From Candidatus Muproteobacteria bacterium (GTDB lineage: Bacteria > Pseudomonadota > Gammaproteobacteria > Acidiferrobacterales > Sulfurifustaceae), in the NCBI GenBank assembly GCA_027449605.1, contig DAIDLH010000045.1:1-62010 (forward strand): 62,010 nucleotides of DNA, in the 5' to 3' direction. Shown here one piece after another: positions 8,747 to 17,122 of this stretch. The position numbers and the translations under genes are program-made. Position 1 is the stretch's first letter; each line of letters begins with the position of its first letter. The notes under the pieces are model-generated. The model made no database searches, was not told where the DNA came from, and saw nothing but the letters and a program-made list of their open reading frames with translations.

Positions 8747-9070
8747 ATGAACCGGACCATCTCGCCCAGCGAGCTCAAGCAGCTTCTGGCAAACCGCAAA
8801 ACCGTTTTGCTGCTCGATGTGCGACCCCGGAGCGATTACGATACCGACGGCCAGAAAATTCCGGGCGCCGCCTGGCTCAATCCGGAACGTCTGGCGCAAT
8901 GGAGCACGGCGCTGCCGCTCGACCGCGACATCGTGATCTACTGCGTGCGCGGCGGTTCGGTGAGCAATTCCGTGGTCGACCAGCTGAAGGCGAAGGGCGT
9001 CAAGGCGCGGTTCATCGAGGGCGGCATCGAAGCCTGGAAGCAGGCCGGCGGGGAAACCGTCCCCAAGTAG
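8747..9070 (+). CDS. rhodanese-like sulfurtransferase in chromate cassette
   Basis: A single rhodanese domain of 107 residues. The active-site loop is CVRGGS with Cys66, and LLLDVRPRSDYDTDG is the typical early motif. The chosen ATG follows GAGGACCGCTCAGC; a longer frame overlaps chrA and has weaker signals. It has no signal peptide, so it is cytosolic. The position between chrA and a ChrB-domain gene suggests it belongs to the chromate response. Whether it moves persulfide sulfur or only senses redox state cannot be told from sequence. Confidence 0.85.
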   Translation: MNRTISPSELKQLLANRKTVLLLDVRPRSDYDTDGQKIPGAAWLNPERLAQWSTALPLDRDIVIYCVRGGSVSNSVVDQLKAKGVKARFIEGGIEAWKQAGGETVPK

Positions 9071-9082
9071 CGAGGATCGCTC

Positions 9083-9535
9083 ATGAAATGGGTCACGCGC
9101 GAACGTCCCAAGATCGACCGTATCGCCTGTCCGTGGCTCATCGCGCGCTTCATCGACAAGACGCCCGAGTTCCTGTTCGTGCCGACGGAACAGGTGCTCG
9201 CGGCGGCGCGCGAAACCGGCGCGGTGCCGTACGACATCCCGGGCGCGGAAATGAGTCACGCAGGCGAGCTTTGCAGCTTCGATGCCTTTCTCAAGAAATA
9301 CAATTTGACCGATCCCGCATTGCATCAGCTCGCCGTCATCGTGCGTGGCGCGGACACGGCTCGCCTCGATCTCGCGCCGCAGGCGCCGGGCTTGCTCGCG
9401 CTTTCGCTCGGCCTGTCGCGCGTGTACGCCGACGATCATGAAATGCTGCGTCACGGCATGGTCATGTACGATGCCTTGTATGCCTGGTGTCGCGACTGCC
9501 AGAAGGAAACCCACGGCTGGCCGCCAAAAAACTGA
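9083..9535 (+). CDS. stand-alone ChrB C-terminal domain protein
   Basis: The 150-residue protein is a free ChrB C-terminal domain. It opens with KWVTRERPKIDRIACPWLIARFIDK, parallel to the RPWVDRLASAWLIHRFID segment of the full-length ChrB upstream, and ends with a cysteine-containing tail (YAWCRDCQK). It lacks the N-terminal regulatory domain. A GAGGATCGCTC sequence precedes the ATG, 12 bases after the rhodanese stop. In this family Cys and His residues may bind metal or oxyanion, but that is not established here. Confidence 0.85.
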   Translation: MKWVTRERPKIDRIACPWLIARFIDKTPEFLFVPTEQVLAAARETGAVPYDIPGAEMSHAGELCSFDAFLKKYNLTDPALHQLAVIVRGADTARLDLAPQAPGLLALSLGLSRVYADDHEMLRHGMVMYDALYAWCRDCQKETHGWPPKN

Positions 9536-9646
9536 CACGCCCCGGCCGGATTTTCCGATGTCCGATTCGAGCGAAGCCCGGTCCAATTGACTTCGATCTG
9601 TTGGCGCGTACATTTATTGCGGAATAACAGCATGGAGGAAGTCGCG

Positions 9647-10114
9647 ATGGAGCCGGGCAGAAAAAAAGGCCATTTTACGTTTCGCGCCACGGCGATATTG
9701 CTCGTCGCGTCCGCCGCCTTCGATCTTCTGTCGGTTACGGCCGAAGAACCGCTGTTCGGAGAAATACGCAGCGGGATCAGCGTCGGTCTCTATCATCTCG
9801 TGTATGCCGTGCTTTTCACCGCGCTCGGGATCGGCTTATGGCGCGCCCGGAAGTGGGGCTATACCCTGGTTTTCGTGACTGCGGCGCTTTACACCCTGGA
9901 CAAACTGCAATTTGTCATCAACCAGCAGGTAATGGAAAGCTTTCTCAAGCAGCAAATGAGCGGATACGAAAGCGCGCTGCAGTCGCAGGGCATCGACAGC
10001 GCGATGCTCATGCAGGCCATGGTCCTGACCAGTATCGTCGTCGTTTTATGCTGGTGGGGATTCGCGGCCTATGTCTACTGGCGACGCGATTATTTCAGCG
10101 CCGACAACGGATAG
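9647..10114 (+). CDS. small four-helix membrane protein, unknown function
   Basis: I do not recognise this 155-residue protein. It has about four hydrophobic segments: near residues 12-30, 44-66, 72-93 and 125-147. A hydrophilic Gln/Met-rich stretch (KQQMSGYESALQSQG) lies between the last two, and the C terminus is charged. ATG at 9647 is preceded by GGAGG with 8-base spacing, better than the in-frame ATG at 9632. It follows the chromate cassette on the same strand after a 111-base gap and may or may not belong to it. Confidence 0.65.
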   Translation: MEPGRKKGHFTFRATAILLVASAAFDLLSVTAEEPLFGEIRSGISVGLYHLVYAVLFTALGIGLWRARKWGYTLVFVTAALYTLDKLQFVINQQVMESFLKQQMSGYESALQSQGIDSAMLMQAMVLTSIVVVLCWWGFAAYVYWRRDYFSADNG

Positions 10115-10117
10115 ATT

Positions 10118-11116
10118 CTATCGCAGGTATCGGTCGAGGTAGGCCGGGATGCGTTCGTCCAGCCAGTAACGCGGTTGCCACGGCCAGGCGCCCGAGACGA
10201 AACCGACGTGCCCGCCGCGAGGGGAAACTTCCAGCGATACGAATTCAGACAGCTCGTCTAGACGGGGGATGGCCGATTCGGTCATGAAGGGATCGTCGCC
10301 GGCGTGCAGCAGCAAGGTGGGCGTGGCGATTCCCCGGAGATACTGACGGGAGCTGGACACGGTGTAATAGTGATTGGCGCCGTCGAACCCGTGCAGCGGC
10401 GCCGTGACATATTCATCGAAGTCGCGAAAACTTTTCAGCGCCGACAGATTCCGGATTTTCAGCGGCAGCTCCATGCGCCGCCGTTTCTCGGCCACGGTGC
10501 GGCGCAGGGAGCGCAATAACTGCCACTGGTACAGCCGCGAAAATCCCCGTTGCAACCGCGCGGCGGCGTCGCTCAGCACGTACGGCACCGATACCGCCAC
10601 CGCGGCGCGGACCGGCAGTACGGCTCCGGTTTTTCCCAGCCACTTGAGCAGCACATTCCCACCGAGCGAGAATCCCACCACCGCCAGCGGCGTCTGCGGT
10701 TCGCGACGCCTGAGCGTGTCGACGAAGAACGCCAGGTCGCCGATGTCGCCGGAGTGATAGCTGCGCGGCAGGCGGTTCGGTTCGCCGCTGCATCCGCGGA
10801 AATGCATCACCACCCCGCGCCATCCGCGTTGTTGCAAGGCGCGCAGCAGCCCGCGGGCATACGGCGATTCGGACGAGCCCTCGAGACCGTGCAGGATGAT
10901 GACGATCGGACCGCCGTCGTGTTCGGTCCAGTCCAGGTCGATGAAATCGCCGTCCGGCAGCTCCAGGCGCTCGCGCCACAGCGCGACATCGGGAAGACGG
11001 CGCGCCAGCCGCGCCCACAGCGTCTGGGCGTGCGGACCGCGGCACCACCACGCGGGCTGGAAACATCCGTCCATGGATGCCGGCGAGGACAGGGCTACTT
11101 CACGTCCAGAGGGCAT
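10118..11116 (-). CDS. YheT-family alpha/beta hydrolase
   Basis: This belongs to the alpha/beta-fold hydrolases of the YheT/EMB8 type. FSLGGN holds the nucleophile (Ser150 from this start) and VIILHGLEGSSESPYARGL is the oxyanion-hole region. LLLHAGDDPF gives the acid and SPRGGHVGFV the His. The N terminus FQPAWWCRGPHAQTLWARL is diagnostic of YheT. The frame opens at 11116, overlapping the upstream gene by 17 bases. A second ATG at 11074 (MDGCFQPAWW) gives 318 residues, nearer the usual length. The natural substrate is not known. Confidence 0.88.
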   Translation of the reverse strand: MPSGREVALSSPASMDGCFQPAWWCRGPHAQTLWARLARRLPDVALWRERLELPDGDFIDLDWTEHDGGPIVIILHGLEGSSESPYARGLLRALQQRGWRGVVMHFRGCSGEPNRLPRSYHSGDIGDLAFFVDTLRRREPQTPLAVVGFSLGGNVLLKWLGKTGAVLPVRAAVAVSVPYVLSDAAARLQRGFSRLYQWQLLRSLRRTVAEKRRRMELPLKIRNLSALKSFRDFDEYVTAPLHGFDGANHYYTVSSSRQYLRGIATPTLLLHAGDDPFMTESAIPRLDELSEFVSLEVSPRGGHVGFVSGAWPWQPRYWLDERIPAYLDRYLR

Positions 11117-11534
11117 GCCACCAGCGCTCGCGGCTGGTGGGGAGCGGACGCCGGCTTTCGAGCGGCTGCGGCGGAATCAGGCTCATGAGCCAGCCGGGCA
11201 ACGGCGGGTTGCTGCTGAAGCCGCAGGACGAGCCAAGATGGTTCGGGTCGAAGATTTTGATCATGGTCGGCGCCTCCCTGCTGTCGGTGTACACGATGCC
11301 GCAATAATCCTCGTAGTGTTCTTCGTGCAGGAGTTTGTTCACTTCGTCGATGAACTTGACGACGTTCGCGGCGGAGGAGGGTTGCGTGGGAACCGGGGCG
11401 CCGATCGCATAGAGATACCATCCGGCGCCGGCGTTGTGGCGCACCACGCTCCAGAATTCATCGAGCTGCTGCCAGCTCAACAGACTGCTGAAGCTGCCGC
11501 GGAACGCCTGGTGAAACGTGTTGCCGTCGCTCAT
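11100..11534 (-). CDS. conserved small protein of unknown function
   Basis: A 144-residue soluble protein with no signal peptide or membrane segment. It is Trp-rich (QQLDEFWSVVRHNAGAGWYLYAIG) with an acidic middle (FIDEVNKLLHEEHYEDYCGIVYTD) and a Pro-rich end. The composition is that of a real gene, and it sits between two minus-strand genes with the YheT gene overlapping its 3' end. I recall similar unannotated proteins in sulfur-oxidising gammaproteobacteria but cannot assign a function. Confidence 0.7.
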   Translation of the reverse strand: MSDGNTFHQAFRGSFSSLLSWQQLDEFWSVVRHNAGAGWYLYAIGAPVPTQPSSAANVVKFIDEVNKLLHEEHYEDYCGIVYTDSREAPTMIKIFDPNHLGSSCGFSSNPPLPGWLMSLIPPQPLESRRPLPTSRERWWHALWT

Positions 11535-11564
11535 GGTCCGGACCGTCGTGGTGTATCCGGAACA

Positions 11565-12803
11565 TTATCGCATATCCGCGATTTTTTCCTTGAGCGATTC
11601 GATGGCGAAGCCGAGACCGAGATCGAGCTTGCGGTTGCAGAATTCCAGCAGCGGGAGACAGCGCGTGACCAGGTCCGGCAGGAACGGCACCAGCTTGCCG
11701 CCCTCGTTGGCGCCGAGCATCTTGAGCGCGGTTTCGAGGTCGGGCTGCTCGATGACGGCTTCATCCGGCTTGGGCGCTTCTTCCTGATAGCTGACGCCGA
11801 GACGGTTTCCGCCGGCCGCCTTGGCCAGCGTCATGCGTTGTTCCGCCAGCGCGGTAAGTTCCTCGACGGTTTCGCCGGGATCGCGTCCCAGCGTCGCCAG
11901 GCCGAGACTGATCGTGAGCGGGATCGTGACGGATTCATGCTGGAACGGCTGGGCATTGACCGCCGCGCGCGCCCGTTCGCAAAGGACCGCAGCTTCCATG
12001 CGACCCGAAGACGGCGCCAGTATCGCGAACTCGCCGCCGCCGGTGCGCGCAACGGTGTCTTCGGTGCGACTCGACGCGACCAGGATCTTGGCGAGCCAGA
12101 CCAGGATCTGATCGCTGACTTGGTCGCCGTGTTTCTTGTAGAGCGCGCGGAAGTTGTCGATGTCGACGCGGATGACGGAGACGTCGCTGTTGTGGCGCTT
12201 GGCATAGGCGATGTCCTGCACGCCGTGCTGCATGAAATAACGCCGGCTGTGGAGTTGCGTGAGCGGATCGACGGCGGTCTGTTCTTCCAGCGCCGTCGAG
12301 GTTTCCTCGAGCTTGCGCGCGGTCTGGTCGAGTTTGGCGTGGGCGCGGGTCCGCGCCAGCAGTTGCACGCCGTCGATGGGCTTGATGATGAAATCGGTCG
12401 CGCCGCAGGCGAACGCGCGCTCGCGGGTCAGCTCGTCGTCGGCGCCGGTAATGACGATGATGGGAATGTTGCGCACGCGTTCCGGATCGGCGGCGCGGAT
12501 GCGGCAGATGAGCGAGTAGCCGTCGAGCTTCGGCATTTCGATGTCGGAGACCAGCACCTCGACGGCGCCGTCCTTGAGCAGGTGTTCCCACGCGGCTTCG
12601 CCGTCGCCGACCTCGACGAGGTCGAATTCATTGCTGAGGATTTTGCTGATCGCCTTGCGGATGACGCGCGAGTCGTCCGCCACCAGCACCCGGACCTTTT
12701 CGGCGGCGGGTGCGGCGGTTTCAGCGCTGCGATTCGTTCCCTGATTCGGCGGGATGTCGGCGTCCAGCACGGCTTTGCCGGCGCCCGGGGTTTGCGTATC
12801 CAT
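11565..12803 (-). CDS. response regulator with degenerate GGDEF domain
   Basis: The 412-residue protein has an N-terminal receiver domain. Acidic pocket Asp43/Asp44, phosphoacceptor Asp87 in VSDIEMP and Lys141 are all present. A coiled linker follows, then a GGDEF-fold domain (about 178-355) and a C-terminal helical tail. The signature reads GGGEF at 255-259, losing the acidic metal ligand. The usual N-D of FKxxND is replaced in FRALYKKHGD (218-227). The RxxD inhibitory c-di-GMP site is intact as RTED (246-249), five residues before GGGEF. It is therefore more likely a c-di-GMP receptor or dead cyclase than an active one. The ATG at 12803 starts shortly before the receiver; a frame to 12836 adds a poor N terminus. 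Confidence 0.88.
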   Translation of the reverse strand: MDTQTPGAGKAVLDADIPPNQGTNRSAETAAPAAEKVRVLVADDSRVIRKAISKILSNEFDLVEVGDGEAAWEHLLKDGAVEVLVSDIEMPKLDGYSLICRIRAADPERVRNIPIIVITGADDELTRERAFACGATDFIIKPIDGVQLLARTRAHAKLDQTARKLEETSTALEEQTAVDPLTQLHSRRYFMQHGVQDIAYAKRHNSDVSVIRVDIDNFRALYKKHGDQVSDQILVWLAKILVASSRTEDTVARTGGGEFAILAPSSGRMEAAVLCERARAAVNAQPFQHESVTIPLTISLGLATLGRDPGETVEELTALAEQRMTLAKAAGGNRLGVSYQEEAPKPDEAVIEQPDLETALKMLGANEGGKLVPFLPDLVTRCLPLLEFCNRKLDLGLGFAIESLKEKIADMR

Positions 12804-12899
12804 TAGGAATAAACATAGTGCACGCGGGCGGCACATTCAAAGCGCCGGATGCCGGGAATTTCCCCGGAATCAGCGCATTTTCCGGGAAAATCGGCGGTT

Positions 12900-13517
12900 T
12901 CAGCGCTTCATGTGCTGCAAATGCCGCCGGACATACCACACGACGGCGATCAGCAGGATGACCCCGATGGCGGCGTCGAAGCGGTGGAAATAGACCCCGA
13001 GGGTGTTCCAGTGCTCGCCCAGTTTCATGCCGATCCAGGCCAGCCCCAGGCTCCATAGATAGGAGCCGACGAAGGTGTAGAGATTGAACCGCCACAGGTT
13101 CATGCGCGCCACTCCGGCCGGGAAGGCGATGAAGGTGCGTATCACCGGCAGCAGGCGCCCGATGAAAATGGTGATGTCGCCGTGACGCCGGAACCAGCGG
13201 TCGGCGAGATCGAGATCGTGGTGCGAGATCAGAATGTACTTCCCGTATTTCTCGATGAACGGCCGCCCGCCCCAGGCGCCGGCGTAGTAGGCGACGATCG
13301 AGCCGAGCACGCAGCCGACGGCGCCCGCCAGCCCCACCAGCCACAGATCCATTTCGCCGGTGGACACGAGATAGCCGGAGAACGGCATGATGATTTCCGA
13401 GGGCAGCGGGATGCAGGCGCTTTCGATCGCCATGAGCAGCACGATGCCGCCGTAGCCGAGGCGTGAAATCGTGCCGATGATGAAACCGGCGAGAACCGAA
13501 ATGATTTTTTCAACCAC
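12900..13517 (-). CDS. DedA-family membrane protein
   Basis: The 205-residue membrane protein shows DedA/VTT signatures. These are a re-entrant hydrophobic segment with ESACIPLPSEIIMPFSGYL near residues 31-49, the GCVLGSIVAYYAGAWGGRPF segment, and FIGRLLPVIRTFIAFPAGVARM near 130. DedA proteins are implicated in recycling lipid carriers such as undecaprenyl phosphate and in proton-dependent membrane homeostasis. The gene directly upstream on this strand is the undecaprenyl-diphosphatase gene, which fits a shared role in undecaprenyl phosphate recycling. Confidence 0.92.
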   Translation of the reverse strand: MVEKIISVLAGFIIGTISRLGYGGIVLLMAIESACIPLPSEIIMPFSGYLVSTGEMDLWLVGLAGAVGCVLGSIVAYYAGAWGGRPFIEKYGKYILISHHDLDLADRWFRRHGDITIFIGRLLPVIRTFIAFPAGVARMNLWRFNLYTFVGSYLWSLGLAWIGMKLGEHWNTLGVYFHRFDAAIGVILLIAVVWYVRRHLQHMKR

Positions 13518-13529
13518 GACGGTAAAGAA

Positions 13530-14354
13530 TCATGGGCTGGTCCAATTTACAATGCCGCTATAGGCTGTGCCGATCACGACCAGACCGAAGACGATGCGGT
13601 ACCAGGCGAAGAGGCTGAAGTCGTGGCTGCTGATGTAGCGCAGCAACCAACGCACGCAGAGAAAGGCGGAAATAAATGCGGCGACGAGACCCGCTGCCCA
13701 CATGCCGATGTCGTCGGTGTTGAGCAGCGCACGCTCTTTCCACAACTCGTAGAGGCCGGCCGCGATCAGCGTGGGGATGGCGAGGAAGAAGGAGAATTCC
13801 GCGGCGGCTTTGCGCGACAGGCCGAAGAAAAGACCGCCGATGATGGTTGCGCCGGAACGGGAAGTGCCGGGGATCAGCGCAAAGGCTTGCGCGATGCCCA
13901 GCTTGAGCGCATCCCGCCACGTCAGATCGTCGACCGATTGGACGCGGACCACATGTTGGCGCCGCTCGGCCCAGAGAATGAACACGCCGCCAAGGATGAA
14001 AGCCAGCGCCACCGGGATGGGCTGAAACAGGCGTGCCTTGATGGCGTTTCCGAAAACCAGTCCCAGGATCGCCGCGGGCATAAAGGCGATGGCCAGATTA
14101 ACGGCGAAGCGCTGCGCACCGCGATCGCTGCCCAAGCCGCTCACAACGCTGCCGATCTTGGCGCGATATTCCCAGCACACCGCGAGAATCGCGCCGGTTT
14201 GAATGACGATATCGAAGAGTTTGCCGCGGTCGTCGTTGAAGCCGAGCAGATCGCTGGCCAGAATCAGGTGGCCGGTGGAGGAGACCGGCAGAAATTCAGT
14301 CAGACCCTCGACGACGCCGAGAACGAGCGCCTTGACCAGCAGCAGGAGATCCAT
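13530..14354 (-). CDS. uppP: undecaprenyl-diphosphatase
   Basis: UppP (BacA) dephosphorylates undecaprenyl pyrophosphate on the outer face of the inner membrane, recycling the carrier for peptidoglycan. The 274-residue polytopic protein has both catalytic motifs. [17 protein letters not shown] (residues 16-32) carries the Glu and Ser/His, and [10 protein letters not shown] (about 143-152) carries the Arg. It lies 12 bases before the DedA gene. Bacitracin resistance is a known effect of the family. Confidence 0.95.
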   Translation of the reverse strand: MDLLLLVKALVLGVVEGLTEFLPVSSTGHLILASDLLGFNDDRGKLFDIVIQTGAILAVCWEYRAKIGSVVSGLGSDRGAQRFAVNLAIAFMPAAILGLVFGNAIKARLFQPIPVALAFILGGVFILWAERRQHVVRVQSVDDLTWRDALKLGIAQAFALIPGTSRSGATIIGGLFFGLSRKAAAEFSFFLAIPTLIAAGLYELWKERALLNTDDIGMWAAGLVAAFISAFLCVRWLLRYISSHDFSLFAWYRIVFGLVVIGTAYSGIVNWTSP

Positions 14355-14372
14355 GGAAAGTTTCGTTCCTGA

Positions 14373-15680
14373 TCAGGAAAATGCGAGCGGACGGCCGCGC
14401 ACGCCGTCGCGGATTTTTCCGCGGTCGAACGCCACCAGTCCGCCGACGATGGTGCAGATCGGCCATCCGGTGAGCTTGCGTCCGTCGAACGGCGACCAGC
14501 GGACCTTGGCGAACATTTCCTCGTTGCGCACCGGTCGCGCGTGCTCGATGTCCACGAGCGTGAGGTCGGCGTCCCAGCCTTCGAGAATCTTGCCCTTGTT
14601 ACGGATGCCGTAGGCCGCGGCCGGGCCGTGGCACATCCACTTCTGGATTTCCGCGAGCGTGCAGCGGCCGGCTTTCATTTCCGTCAGCATCAGCGGCAGC
14701 GAGGTTTCCACGCCGGGCATGCCGGCCGGCGATTGCGGATAGGGTTTACGTTTTTCCTCGAGCGTATGCGGCGCATGGTCGGTGGCGATGAAGTCGATCG
14801 CGCCGTCGCGCAGGCCGGCCCAGAGGGCGGCATTGTCTTCCGGGCGGCGGATCGGCGGGTTCATCTGCACCAGCGCGCCGAGACGCGCGTAGTCGTTCAC
14901 GTTCAGCAGCAGGTGATTGGGGATGACCTCGGCGGTGACCCAGGCGGGCTTGTCACGCCGCAGCAATTCCACTTCCTCGTGCGTCGAGAGATGCAGGATA
15001 TGCAACCGGCGGCGGTATTTTTTCGAGAGATCCAGCGCCAGTTGCGTGGCGCGCAGGGCGCACTCGTTGTCGCGGATTTCGGAATGCACCGCCACGTCGT
15101 CGCGGCCCTTGAACCGTTCGCGGCGTTCGCGGATGCGCGCCTCGTCCTCGGCGTGCACGGCGATCAGGCGCGAGCCGTTGGCGAAGATCCGCTCCAGGTC
15201 CTCCGCCTTGTCCACCAGCAGGCTGCCGGTGCTCGCGCCCATGAATATCTTGATGCCGCAGGCCGGACCGGCGCGGTTGATCTGGTCGAGGTTGTCGGGC
15301 GTGGCGCCGATGAAGAAGCCGTAGTTGGCCACGCATTTTTCCGCCGCGCGTCGCAGCTTGTCGTCCAGCGCCGCCTGGCTCGTGGTGGGCGGGTCGGTGT
15401 TCGGCATTTCGAGAAAACTGGTGACGCCGCCCTTGACCGCGGCGCGCGAGCCGGAGCCGAGGTCTTCCTTGTATTCCTTGCCCGGCTCGCGGAAGTGCAC
15501 CTGCGGGTCGATGACTCCCGGAAGCAGCAGATTCCCGCCGGCCTCGATCGTTTCATCCGCCGCCGAGATGATCCGCGGGGCGATGCGCTCGATGACGCCG
15601 TCGTGGCACAGGAGATCGCCTTCGAATGTCGATCCGTCCGGGCGCGCGATGCGGGCGTTGCGGATCAGGATCTTGGGCAA
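14373..15680 (-). CDS. pyrC: dihydroorotase
   Basis: This amidohydrolase cyclises carbamoyl-aspartate in pyrimidine synthesis. The 435-residue protein shows DPQVHFREPG (58-67), a metal-site Lys in KIFMGAST (Lys144), His176, HILHLSTHEE near 227 and DHAPHT (Asp301). The first His of the usual HxH is Gln60. That change is shared by a known dihydroorotase subgroup (for example in Xanthomonas and Bacteroidetes), so loss of function is not implied. The aspartate carbamoyltransferase gene is not in the window. Confidence 0.9.
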   Translation of the reverse strand: MPKILIRNARIARPDGSTFEGDLLCHDGVIERIAPRIISAADETIEAGGNLLLPGVIDPQVHFREPGKEYKEDLGSGSRAAVKGGVTSFLEMPNTDPPTTSQAALDDKLRRAAEKCVANYGFFIGATPDNLDQINRAGPACGIKIFMGASTGSLLVDKAEDLERIFANGSRLIAVHAEDEARIRERRERFKGRDDVAVHSEIRDNECALRATQLALDLSKKYRRRLHILHLSTHEEVELLRRDKPAWVTAEVIPNHLLLNVNDYARLGALVQMNPPIRRPEDNAALWAGLRDGAIDFIATDHAPHTLEEKRKPYPQSPAGMPGVETSLPLMLTEMKAGRCTLAEIQKWMCHGPAAAYGIRNKGKILEGWDADLTLVDIEHARPVRNEEMFAKVRWSPFDGRKLTGWPICTIVGGLVAFDRGKIRDGVRGRPLAFS

Positions 15681-15748
15681 GGCGATCTCGGCCGGGAGAA
15701 ATTATCGTGGAGGGGTTGGCGGGAGGGACAACGAAACGGGCGGCGTCA

Positions 15749-16198
15749 TCAGCCCATCTGCTTTTCGCGGATTTCGTCGAGCGTCTTGCAGTCGATGCAA
15801 AGCTCGGCCGTCGGACGCGCTTCCAGCCGTTCCACGCCGATCTCGACGCCGCAGACTTCGCAGTAGCCGTAGTCGCCGGTGTCGATGCGCTCGATGGCCT
15901 CGTCGATTTTCTTGATCAGCTTGCGTTCGCGATCGCGCGAGCGCAGCTCGAGCGACATGTCGGTTTCCTGGCTCGCGCGATCGTTAGGATCGGGCGGATT
16001 TTCCGGCACGTCGCGCATCTGCTGCACGGTGCGGGAAATTTCCTCTTCCAGTTCCGATTTCCAGGCGTTCAGCACGGAGCGAAAATGCTCCTGCTGTTTC
16101 TTGTTCATGTACTTCTCGCCTTTCTTCGCCGCGTAGGGCTTCATGCCCGAAACGGGAGAGACGGATCGTTCCTTTTCCTTCTTTTTTCTGGCCGGCAT
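15749..16198 (-). CDS. dksA: RNA polymerase-binding transcription factor DksA
   Basis: DksA binds the secondary channel of RNA polymerase and works with ppGpp in the stringent response. The 149-residue protein has a coiled-coil with DPNDRA (Asp70, Asp73, Ala75), the DxxDxA tip. A four-Cys zinc finger follows (Cys113, Cys116, Cys134, Cys137). The N terminus adds a Lys-rich tail (PARKKKEKER) before the canonical part. The sequence AGGAGTTGAAGC precedes the ATG. It stands alone with its own upstream region (16199-16357), shared with the divergent HAD gene. Confidence 0.95.
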   Translation of the reverse strand: MPARKKKEKERSVSPVSGMKPYAAKKGEKYMNKKQQEHFRSVLNAWKSELEEEISRTVQQMRDVPENPPDPNDRASQETDMSLELRSRDRERKLIKKIDEAIERIDTGDYGYCEVCGVEIGVERLEARPTAELCIDCKTLDEIREKQMG

Positions 16199-16357
16199 GC
16201 TTCAACTCCTGCAATAATGTGGCCCCGGAAGGGCGGGGGGTAAAAAAATAAGCGCGAATCTATACCAGAATCCCCGAGGGGTCGCAACCGTAGAGTATAG
16301 ATGCCGAGATTGGGCCGGGCTTTATGACAGATTTATCGCGGTTTTGCGGAGAATTCC

Positions 16358-17122
16358 GTGTCGCTTGAAGCGCTGATTTTCGACGTGGACGGCACGCTGG
16401 CCGACACCGAGCGTGACGGACACCGGGTGGCGTTCAACCAGGCATTCGCCGGGGCGGGGCTGGATTGGCGCTGGGATGTTCCCCTGTATGGCGAACTGCT
16501 GGCGGTCACCGGCGGCAAGGAACGCATGCGCCATTATATCGACCGTTATCGTCCCGATTACGCGAAGCCGGCCGATTTCGACGCGCTGGTGGCTCGTCTG
16601 CACGCCGCCAAGACACGCCATTACACCGGTCTGCTGGGACAGGGAGGTATACCCTTGCGGCCCGGCGTGCGACGTCTGATCGAGGAGGCGCGCCAGGACG
16701 GCGTGCGCCTGGCCATCGCCACGACCACCACGCCGGACAACGTCATCGCGTTGCTGCGCCACGCGATGGCACCCGAGGCGGCTTCATGGTTTGAGGTCAT
16801 CGGCGCGGGTGACGTGGTCGCGGCGAAGAAACCGGCTCCCGACATTTACCATTACGTTCTCGATCGGCTGCATCTTGCGCCGGCGCAATGCATGGCGTTC
16901 GAGGATTCGGAGAACGGCTTGCGCGCGGCGCAGGCGGCGGGTCTCGCGACGGTCATTACCGTAAACGATTACACGCGTGATCACGATTTTTCAGGCGCGA
17001 CGATCGTGCTCGACCAGCTCGGCGAGCCCGGCCGGCCGTTTCAAGTGTTGTCCGGCCGCGCCGTGAACGGCGTTTCCTGCCTCGATCTCGGATTGCTCCG
17101 GCAGTTGCGGATGAACGCATGA
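16358..17122 (+). CDS. HAD-IA phosphatase, CbbY-like
   Basis: The haloacid-dehalogenase hydrolase has 254 residues with DVDGT (Asp9, Asp11) at the N terminus, a helical cap, TTTT around residue 128, AAKKPAPDIY (motif III Lys) and EDSENGLRAAQAAG (motif IV). This last form is typical of CbbY/beta-phosphoglucomutase-like enzymes. CbbY removes the Rubisco inhibitor xylulose-1,5-bisphosphate in autotrophs; no Rubisco gene is in the window, so that role is only possible. The start is GTG after GCGGAGAATTCC. It overlaps the aminotransferase start by four bases. Confidence 0.88.
   Translation: MSLEALIFDVDGTLADTERDGHRVAFNQAFAGAGLDWRWDVPLYGELLAVTGGKERMRHYIDRYRPDYAKPADFDALVARLHAAKTRHYTGLLGQGGIPLRPGVRRLIEEARQDGVRLAIATTTTPDNVIALLRHAMAPEAASWFEVIGAGDVVAAKKPAPDIYHYVLDRLHLAPAQCMAFEDSENGLRAAQAAGLATVITVNDYTRDHDFSGATIVLDQLGEPGRPFQVLSGRAVNGVSCLDLGLLRQLRMNA

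Noticed and set aside
10896-12806. 636-residue plus-strand open frame opposite YheT, the small unknown and the GGDEF gene
   Set aside because: It crosses three minus-strand genes and the gaps between them, with shadow composition.
14373-15680. Dihydroorotase considered inactive because the first His of HxH is Gln
   Set aside because: The same Gln is found in an established active-type subgroup, and all other ligands, including Lys144 and Asp301, are present.
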